Below are positions 9,247 to 15,295 of a stretch of DNA of 64,000 bases, piece after piece. The position numbers were made by a program, and so were the translations under genes. The DNA lies in assembly GCA_049115735.1 (NCBI GenBank), contig JAGDZP010000039.1:1-64000 (forward strand). Direction: 5' to 3'. The stretch's first letter is position 1. Each line of letters begins with the position of its first letter. The notes beneath the pieces were generated by a model. The model was given only the letters and a program-made list of their open reading frames with translations, was not told the origin of the DNA and made no database searches. This DNA comes from CAXBNB01 sp049115735. Its GTDB lineage: Bacteria > Bacteroidota > Bacteroidia > Cytophagales > Cyclobacteriaceae.

Positions 9247-9268
9247 CTTTAGTGTAAGTACACTAAAG
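9247..9268. promoter_or_regulatory. Perfect dyad, candidate operator
   Basis: CTTTAGTGT (9247-9255), four bases, then ACACTAAAG (9260-9268): an uninterrupted 9-bp inverted repeat. No T-run follows on either strand, so it looks like a dimeric repressor site rather than a terminator. It lies 70 bases upstream of the minus-strand secreted protein start and about 400 bases upstream of the YbjN-like gene. Confidence 0.45.
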
Positions 9269-9440
9269 ATAAATAAATATATTTTTATTATAGGCGGCTA
9301 AGGCTCGACTAGTTTCTTTTTGAGTTTAGAATGCATACAAAGGGATGCACGATTAATTCAATAGGAGTTTAATTCAAAAAAACCAAAACTAAATAAGGAA
9401 TAGGAACAAACCCACTAGAAATATCGAACTCATAAACTGG

Positions 9441-9560
9441 ATATCGCGGCTGACCGGGCAGGGATAGAGGCGGCATCCCTCGACTGTTTTTTTGGCGAGG
9501 ATATAGCCGACAGCCTGCCTTTGTCGGTAGACAGACCCTCCTGCCTGCCAAATCGACCCC
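9441..9560. repeat. GC-rich hairpin island of unknown nature
   Basis: Within an AT-rich 495-base intergenic stretch this block is clearly richer in G and C and packs several short stems. AGGGAT (9460-9465) pairs with ATCCCT (9475-9480) across 9 bases. CCTCG (9478-9482) can pair instead with CGAGG (9496-9500). CCGACA (9507-9512) pairs with TGTCGG (9522-9527) across 9 bases. CCTGCC words recur. Overlapping short frames exist on both strands, but none has gene-like features. It could be a structured RNA, a small dispersed element or a relic; no second copy is visible here. Confidence 0.4.
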
Positions 9561-9614
9561 AGTTTCATATACCCACTCCCCACATTTTAAAAATACCCAC
9601 TATGGGGGATAGGT

Positions 9615-9622
9615 TATCTTTG
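9615..9622 (+). promoter_or_regulatory. -7 promoter box for the YbjN-like gene
   Basis: TATCTTTG matches TAnnTTTG exactly and lies 50 bases before the ATG at 9672. No TTTG is found at the -33 spacing, so this is a partial match. Confidence 0.35.
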
Positions 9623-9671
9623 CTCAATTATGAAATTTTGAAACATAGTTTAAAACCAAATATTGAAAAAC

Positions 9672-10145
9672 ATGAAAAAACTTATTCCATTTTGTATGTT
9701 GTTGTTTCTAGGAAACGCCGCTTTTGCCCAAGCTGATAAGGTAATCGATCACAATACGCTTACTACCGCACAGCTGAAATCAATTTTTGAAAACGCCTAT
9801 CTATCTGTTCTTTCAACTGATGACAATTTTATTCAGGTAAAAGACACTTATTCTGTCTATGTGACACTATATGACAAAAGTAAAAGATATATAGAGTTTG
9901 TGATCTTTAATGGCTTCAAGGATGGTGTTAGTGATATGGACAAGTACCAGTTTGTCAACAAAGTGAACAGTGAGCTAATTGAGGTAACAGCCTATTATGA
10001 CACTAACAAAAACCAGGCGGTATTCAAGTATGACCTTTGGATAGAAGGTAACGTCACTGCCGGTGATATGGTCAAAGCATTCAAGGCGTTCCAGAACACA
10101 TTGACTGCATCGGTATTGAGAGATACGGGACATATATTGAAATAA
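9672..10145 (+). CDS. Secreted YbjN-domain protein
   Basis: A 157-residue protein of the YbjN / putative sensory transduction regulator family, whose fold resembles type III secretion chaperones. The ATG at 9672 gives a clean signal peptide (MKKLIPFCMLLFLGNAAFAQ). A TTG at 9663 would add only three residues. The mature domain ends with DLWIEGNVTAGDMVKAF, the conserved C-terminal strand-helix of the family. Export is notable because YbjN itself is cytoplasmic. The gene is monocistronic, with a -7 box upstream and a strong terminator downstream. Molecular function is unknown. Confidence 0.75.
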   Translation: MKKLIPFCMLLFLGNAAFAQADKVIDHNTLTTAQLKSIFENAYLSVLSTDDNFIQVKDTYSVYVTLYDKSKRYIEFVIFNGFKDGVSDMDKYQFVNKVNSELIEVTAYYDTNKNQAVFKYDLWIEGNVTAGDMVKAFKAFQNTLTASVLRDTGHILK

Positions 10146-10192
10146 TCCACATTAACCTAATGTATACACGTCGGTTTTAAGCTGACAACAAC

Positions 10193-10226
10193 AATCGGCA
10201 TGTTCATCGAGCATGCCGATTTTTTA
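10193..10226 (+). terminator. Rho-independent terminator of the YbjN-like gene
   Basis: Perfect 10-bp stem (AATCGGCATG, 9-base loop, CATGCCGATT) followed by TTTTTT at 10220-10225. It lies 47 bases after the stop codon. Confidence 0.9.
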
Positions 10227-10345
10227 TTCCCATTTCTTAAGTCGATTTTTATTAGAATTGAAAAAAAGTCCAGGCTCTTTGAAAAATTGATTTTGATTCG
10301 CACACTTTTGTCAAGTGTTGTTTTGCCGACCTGACACAAATTGAA

Positions 10346-11554
10346 ATGTCAAAAATTAAGAATGTAACTTCCTACCTCGGACCTGGATTTATAATAGCCG
10401 CAACAGGCGTGGGAGCCGGTGATATGGTGGCCGCCACTGTTGCCGGGGCGAACTACGGCACAGTCATTCTATGGGCAGTAGTTCTTGGGGCAATTTTAAA
10501 ATATGTACTCAATGAGGGCATAGCCAGGTGGCAATTGAGCACCGGGACCACCATGCTCAGTGCCTGGATAAATAAACTTCATCCTTTCACTTCCTATTAT
10601 TTCATCGCCTATCTGGTTTTGTGGTCTTTCATTGTTTCTGGAGCGCTAATGGCTGCATGCGGCTTGGCTGCCCATGCAATTTTCCCTCAAATATCAATAG
10701 CGGTGTGGGGAATAGTTCATTCACTTGTGGCTGCTGCCCTTGTACTTTTCGGGCGTTACAAAATCCTCGAAAACATCATGAAGGTGTTTATACTAATGAT
10801 GTTTACTACTATTATGTTTAATCTCTTCCTCATAGATGTGGATTGGTTAGATCTATCTAAAAATCTCGTAGTGCCACAAATTCCAGAGGGTTCTGTAAAG
10901 TTCATATTTGGTATGATTGGCGGTGTGGGTGGAAGTGTGACCTTACTCAGTTATGGCTACTGGCTCAGTGAAAAAGGGTGGAACGGAGAGAAATACCTTT
11001 TCACATCAAGAGTTGATCTAAGAGTGGCTTATTTGTTCACAGGCTTATTTGGTATTGCGATAGTTGTGCTGGCAGCTGAATTGAGCCCCGAACAAATGAG
11101 TGGAAATAAAATAGTACTCAGTTTGTCGGAGGAAATAATGACTACCACCGGAACCGTTGGTCAGTGGATATTCCTTATCGGATTTTGGGGTGCGGTCTTC
11201 TCATCAATGATTGGGGTTTGGAGTGGTGTTCCCTATATATTTGAGGACTTTGTTAAAACCAGAAACCAAACTTTACAGACCAGTCTCGCAGGTAAGTCCA
11301 AATATTACAAGTCGTTTTTGCTTTTCCTTGCGGTCCCTCCTATGCTGCTGCTTTTTCTTGATCGACCTGTCTGGATAATAGTCGTCTATTCAGTAGCAGG
11401 AGCCTTTTTTATGCCATTTTTAGCAGGTACCCTTCTGTACTTAAACAATAAAATCAAATGGGTGAAAAACTTCAAAAATGACACAATAACCAATGCGCTT
11501 CTGGTAATCACATTGATCCTATTCGTTTACCTATTGGTATTAAAGTTGATTTGA
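10346..11554 (+). CDS. Divergent Nramp-family membrane transporter
   Basis: Inner-membrane protein of 402 residues with about eleven hydrophobic helices and the family opening LGPGFIIAATGVGAGDM. Canonical Nramp Mn/Fe transporters carry DPGN in helix 1 and a metal-binding methionine (A-x-x-MPH) in helix 6. Here the first reads GVGAGDM, and the second region reads GGVGGSVTLLSYGYW, without MPH. The metal site is therefore remodelled, as in Nramp-related magnesium transporters or other divergent clades, and the substrate cannot be predicted. The ATG start lies about 120 bases beyond the upstream terminator. It converges with a small minus-strand gene 9 bases away. Confidence 0.8.
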   Translation: MSKIKNVTSYLGPGFIIAATGVGAGDMVAATVAGANYGTVILWAVVLGAILKYVLNEGIARWQLSTGTTMLSAWINKLHPFTSYYFIAYLVLWSFIVSGALMAACGLAAHAIFPQISIAVWGIVHSLVAAALVLFGRYKILENIMKVFILMMFTTIMFNLFLIDVDWLDLSKNLVVPQIPEGSVKFIFGMIGGVGGSVTLLSYGYWLSEKGWNGEKYLFTSRVDLRVAYLFTGLFGIAIVVLAAELSPEQMSGNKIVLSLSEEIMTTTGTVGQWIFLIGFWGAVFSSMIGVWSGVPYIFEDFVKTRNQTLQTSLAGKSKYYKSFLLFLAVPPMLLLFLDRPVWIIVVYSVAGAFFMPFLAGTLLYLNNKIKWVKNFKNDTITNALLVITLILFVYLLVLKLI

Positions 11555-11563
11555 AGGAAGGTT

Positions 11564-11974
11564 TTAGCTATCAATCAGAGATTGCAGTTTTTTAATCTTA
11601 TTTATCCAAACCAAAGAATAGGTTTGACTGTGGTTGGAAAGATATTGGTAGATCGCCAGACTTTTTTCAAAATGCTTTTTCGATATGTCAGCCAGTTTAT
11701 TCTTGCCTATTTCCCAAATTAACTCTGCCAGCCTTCCAAGATTATCATCAGAAATATCAAGATCATGAACCAGCGTTTGAATAAAGTCGTCGTTATCTTT
11801 TTCCAATAATTCGGCCAAATCAAGATCCAATTCAGAACTCAATGCTTGTTCTACCACATGGGTAGATTGCTCAACATCTCCAGGCCCCTTGGCTCCAACT
11901 AGTTTCATTAGAAGTTTACCCAATACCCTCCCAAAGTCTTCAATTTGATCCTTTATAAAATCCCTTCTTTCCAT
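11564..11974 (-). CDS. Helical hypothetical protein (DUF6483-like)
   Basis: A 136-residue cytoplasmic protein predicted to be all helical. It begins MERRDFIKDQIEDFGRVLGK, an opening I associate with the uncharacterised DUF6483 group. The C-terminal half (HFEKSLAIYQYLSNHSQTYS) resembles one or two TPR-like helices. It has no signal peptide and no catalytic motif. It stands alone between the Nramp-like gene and the glycosyltransferase. The family link is tentative. Confidence 0.6.
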   Translation of the reverse strand: MERRDFIKDQIEDFGRVLGKLLMKLVGAKGPGDVEQSTHVVEQALSSELDLDLAELLEKDNDDFIQTLVHDLDISDDNLGRLAELIWEIGKNKLADISKKHFEKSLAIYQYLSNHSQTYSLVWINKIKKLQSLIDS

Positions 11975-12010
11975 TATGTATAAGATGTAAGCAAATTGTT
12001 ACGTGTGGCG

Positions 12011-13285
12011 TTATGTATTGTTTTTGAATGCACCGGATTTATCCAAAGCTCTAAGCTGATTCAGATTAGCTTTCAAATCAAGTTCGGCTTCCACATCAAT
12101 ATTCTGCATCAACCAATTCACGGCTTTTTCGGTCGAAATATTTGGGTAAAAGTCATCTCTGGAGAAATGAACAAACTTCAAAACCCTAAACCCATCAAAC
12201 CATTGAAAAAAGCGTTTTCTAAAGGTGACCAGGCTTGTGGATTGCTTCTTTATTTCTCTTTGGCTGCTTGTAAAATCATTCGATCGAAGAAACTCGCATA
12301 TACTCTGAGGAAGCTCAGATAATGTTTGCTTTGTCGAATTACTGCTAGCGTTGTAAAAGTCATCTACGCAATCAAGAAAAGCTCTTAGATCACAAAATGA
12401 CTCATAGCTATAAGTCACATACCCAGCTTGCCCTGAGGCAATCCAATCTCCAACTGCCTTGCCTGTACCAAAGGGCACACGATCAGAGGCGCGAGGTGAC
12501 GGATACACAGACGCATCATTTATTTCCTCAAAACCTCCTAATGGAATGATCTTATGGAGGAAATAAAAATCTTCACCGGCTTTTCGCCTATTCATTCCTC
12601 CCTGCTTTTGATAAGCAGAAGAGCGTACAGCCATGCTCGAACCAATAGTATGATAAGCAAATGGAAATCCTGCCCATTTTAGGGCATCCACATAGTAACG
12701 CAAGTGCAGTTCATAATATGTGATTGCCTCATAAATATGTTTATCCATATCTCCATCCAGGGGATGCTCAAAGTTGATAGAGCAGCCTGGTGAATTGGGA
12801 TTGTCTTGGAAAAGTTGAAAAACTGAGGTTAGCAAATTTTGAGAACAAGTGCTATCAGCATCAAAACATAATATGACACCATCAGCATTACCAATAGACT
12901 CAAACATACGCACAGCTTCGTCCATGCCAATCTTCCTGGCCAGTCCAACGCCTGCATGCTTTTTAGGTAGCTCATTTTCAAGGATCAGGTGTAAACTGAT
13001 ATTGTCGATTTGTTGATTCTGCCACCATTCTCCAGCCTGAAGGACAGTCAACCTATTCTGTTCCTTAACTTCTTCTGATGAGGACTCAGAAGCATTCACA
13101 ACCACTATTACCTCGATGGGACATGGTCGTTCACAATTACAAATTGCCTCCAATGAGGAAATGAGGTCAAGCTCATTGTGGCATGGGATCACCGCTATGA
13201 TTCCCGTATTTTCCTTGGGAGTGTAATTAAGGTAGCGCTTGGGATATGCGTAGCGGTCGAAATAAATGCTCTTGGAGTGTGTCAA
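12011..13285 (-). CDS. Family 2 glycosyltransferase
   Basis: A cytoplasmic GT-A fold glycosyltransferase of about 424 residues. IAVIPCHNELDLI near residue 30 is the nucleotide-sugar-binding strand. GVILCFDADSTCS near 135-147 carries the DxD-type metal motif. RRKAGEDFYFLHKI near 232-245 carries the acidic catalytic motif. No membrane helices are seen. The start is forced to TTG at 13285: the stop of pdxH lies just upstream in the same frame and no ATG occurs before about residue 115. It follows pdxH by 3 bases, so the two are co-transcribed. Donor and acceptor are unknown. Confidence 0.8.
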   Translation of the reverse strand: MTHSKSIYFDRYAYPKRYLNYTPKENTGIIAVIPCHNELDLISSLEAICNCERPCPIEVIVVVNASESSSEEVKEQNRLTVLQAGEWWQNQQIDNISLHLILENELPKKHAGVGLARKIGMDEAVRMFESIGNADGVILCFDADSTCSQNLLTSVFQLFQDNPNSPGCSINFEHPLDGDMDKHIYEAITYYELHLRYYVDALKWAGFPFAYHTIGSSMAVRSSAYQKQGGMNRRKAGEDFYFLHKIIPLGGFEEINDASVYPSPRASDRVPFGTGKAVGDWIASGQAGYVTYSYESFCDLRAFLDCVDDFYNASSNSTKQTLSELPQSICEFLRSNDFTSSQREIKKQSTSLVTFRKRFFQWFDGFRVLKFVHFSRDDFYPNISTEKAVNWLMQNIDVEAELDLKANLNQLRALDKSGAFKNNT

Positions 13286-13288
13286 TCT

Positions 13289-13936
13289 TTATGGTGCAAG
13301 TCGTTTGATATTCCACTCAGTGCCAGATTTTGAATAGACAATTCTATCGTGCAATCTACTCGCCCTACCCTGCCAAAATTCTACTTTAACAGGATTCAGC
13401 ATATAACCACCCCAATGCTCTGGGCGAGGAATATTTTCCTGACCTTCAAATTGCTTCTCAAACTCTTTCTCTTTCTTTTCAAGTACTTCCCTGCCCTCTA
13501 TTTCTTCACTTTGTGGAGATGCCCATGCACCAATTCTGCTTGCCCTAGGACGGCTGTTAAAATATTCATCAGAAATAATAGGATCAACTTTTTCAATATC
13601 CCCTGTAATCCGAATCTGCCTCTCCATGGTTCTCCAATAAAATGTCAATGAAGCCTTAGGATTATTATTCAGCTCTCTGGCTTTGCTGCTATTATAGTTG
13701 GTATAAAAAGTAAAACCGTCTTCAGAATAAAACTTTAACAAAACAATGCGGCCTACTGGATAGCCATCCAAACCTATTGTTGATAGAGTGGTGGCATTCG
13801 CTTCATCTCCTTCCCTTTCCAAAGCCAATTTAAACCAACTTTCAAATTGATCGATGGGATTAGAATCCACACTGGATTCAGTCAATTCCATGATGCCATA
13901 TTCCTTTCTCAAAGTTCCTATTTGTCTATTCGCCAT
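13289..13936 (-). CDS. pdxH: Pyridoxamine/pyridoxine 5'-phosphate oxidase
   Basis: FMN enzyme that oxidises pyridoxamine or pyridoxine phosphate to pyridoxal phosphate. Family blocks visible include PIDQFESWF, GRIVLLKFYSEDGFTFYTNY, SRIGAWASPQSE and the C-terminal WQGRASRLHDR with NIKRLAP. The ATG at 13936 gives the normal family start (MANRQIGTLRKEYG), 215 residues. A TTG at 13987 would add 17 unconserved residues and is not preferred. It is the first gene of a two-gene unit with the glycosyltransferase. Confidence 0.95.
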   Translation of the reverse strand: MANRQIGTLRKEYGIMELTESSVDSNPIDQFESWFKLALEREGDEANATTLSTIGLDGYPVGRIVLLKFYSEDGFTFYTNYNSSKARELNNNPKASLTFYWRTMERQIRITGDIEKVDPIISDEYFNSRPRASRIGAWASPQSEEIEGREVLEKKEKEFEKQFEGQENIPRPEHWGGYMLNPVKVEFWQGRASRLHDRIVYSKSGTEWNIKRLAP

Positions 13937-14069
13937 GGTGTCTTCTGTATACCTTGCATTATTTGATTTTTTTTCTGCAAATATCAATTAATTGATTAAA
14001 TATGTACTTGTGTTTTACCAAAACAAGGTACTTAAATCAAGTCGATTGCCATATTATTAGAATTATTAC

Positions 14070-14654
14070 ATGCAGCTAAGAATACCACTTTGTTATGAGA
14101 GCTCACCCGAATGGGTAAATGCCGTTATGTCTGATTTTGATTCGTTTCTGAAGGATCATGCCAACTGCGAGCGCAAAGCCAGTGCCATGGCCATGAGCTT
14201 TGTAGCCAAGTTTCCCGATAGAGTGGAAATCATTCCTGCCCTAATAGATACGGCGGTAGAAGAATTAGAACATTTCAGGTCAGTTTATGAAATAATGGAA
14301 AAACGTGGGATTATTCTACCCCACGAAATTGGTCAGGATGTGTATGTAAAGCAGTTGGTCGACAAGTGCAGAAGCGGACGACTCGAACGATTCATGGATA
14401 GACTTCTTCTAGCCTCAGTAGTGGAAAACCGGGGAGCAGAAAGGTTCCGTCTTATATATGAAAATCTGGAAGATCCAGAATTGAAAAAGTTCTATCATGA
14501 CCTTTGGGCTTCTGAAGCAAAGCACGGGGAGATATTTGTGGAGATGGCCCTGAACTACTTTGAGGAAGATGAAGTATATGACAGGCTCGAAGAGATGAAT
14601 GAATTGGAGGGGGAAATAATTTCTAAAATGCCCATCACACCGGCACTACACTAA
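14070..14654 (+). CDS. miaE: tRNA 2-methylthio-N6-isopentenyladenosine hydroxylase
   Basis: Non-haem diiron monooxygenase that hydroxylates the isopentenyl group of ms2i6A37 in tRNA. The 194-residue helical protein shows the diiron ligands expected of the ferritin-like fold: E in NCERKAS, EELEHF near residue 73, VVENRGAERF near 124, and EAKHGE near 152. It starts at an ATG and is followed 12 bases later by yqgE, probably in one transcript. The miaA and miaB partners are not in the window. Confidence 0.92.
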   Translation: MQLRIPLCYESSPEWVNAVMSDFDSFLKDHANCERKASAMAMSFVAKFPDRVEIIPALIDTAVEELEHFRSVYEIMEKRGIILPHEIGQDVYVKQLVDKCRSGRLERFMDRLLLASVVENRGAERFRLIYENLEDPELKKFYHDLWASEAKHGEIFVEMALNYFEEDEVYDRLEEMNELEGEIISKMPITPALH

Positions 14655-14666
14655 AGCGAATGTGGT

Positions 14667-15245
14667 ATGGATTATTTTAATGCAAAAACACGATACGAAC
14701 CAAAAAGAGGTGATTTATTAATCTCAGAGCCCTTTCTACCAGATCCAAATTTTGAAAGAACAGTCATCCTACTTTGCGAACATGATGAAAATGGTTCTTT
14801 TGGATTTGTACTCAACAAACAGTCTACAGTTGACTTTGGTGAAGTAATAGAGGATGCCTCAGATTTTAACGAAAAACTTTTCATTGGCGGACCTGTGCAA
14901 CAAGATACGCTGCATTTTATCCATCGGGCAGAAAATGTTATGGGTTCGGGAAAGGAAATAGTAGATGGGATTTTTTGGGGTGGCGATTTTGAGAAGTTAA
15001 TGGAACTTATCCAATACAAGCAAATCAATGTAAATGACTTTAGGTTTTTTCTTGGATATTCGGGCTGGTCGGAAGGTCAACTCAATGAAGAACTGAAAGC
15101 AAAATCCTGGATAGTCTATCCACAACCAACCCCTGATAAAATCTTTGACTTATCCCCTGAAGCACTATGGAAAGAAGCACTTAAGGAACTCGGAGGCAAG
15201 TTTAAAATGTTCTCAAACTACCCGGTCGATCCGAGAATGAATTGA
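14667..15245 (+). CDS. YqgE/AlgH family protein
   Basis: A 192-residue cytoplasmic protein of the UPF0301 (YqgE/AlgH) family. Diagnostic segments are KRGDLLISEPFLPDPNFERT near the N-terminus, SFGFVLNKQ, FIGGPVQQDTLHFIH, and FLGYSGWSEGQLNEEL near residue 128. The family is widespread but its biochemical role is unsettled; AlgH was named as an alginate regulator in Pseudomonas. It lies between miaE and the DUF349 gene. Confidence 0.92.
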   Translation: MDYFNAKTRYEPKRGDLLISEPFLPDPNFERTVILLCEHDENGSFGFVLNKQSTVDFGEVIEDASDFNEKLFIGGPVQQDTLHFIHRAENVMGSGKEIVDGIFWGGDFEKLMELIQYKQINVNDFRFFLGYSGWSEGQLNEELKAKSWIVYPQPTPDKIFDLSPEALWKEALKELGGKFKMFSNYPVDPRMN

Positions 15246-15260
15246 ATGCCCAAAATTAAG

Positions 15261-15268
15261 TAGCTTTG
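15261..15268 (+). promoter_or_regulatory. -7 promoter box before the DUF349 gene
   Basis: TAGCTTTG, an exact TAnnTTTG match, lies 27 bases before the ATG at 15296. No TTTG is seen at the standard -33 spacing. Confidence 0.35.
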
Positions 15269-15295
15269 TATTGATAAAAGTGTTATTAGCATACT

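Noticed and set aside
9369..9736. Several overlapping 60-70-codon frames on both strands
   Set aside because: They arise from the GC-rich hairpin block; none has a plausible start context, and they mutually overlap.
10157..10339. 60-codon minus-strand frame between the YbjN-like and Nramp-like genes
   Set aside because: It runs through the perfect terminator hairpin at 10193-10226 and has no protein-like features.
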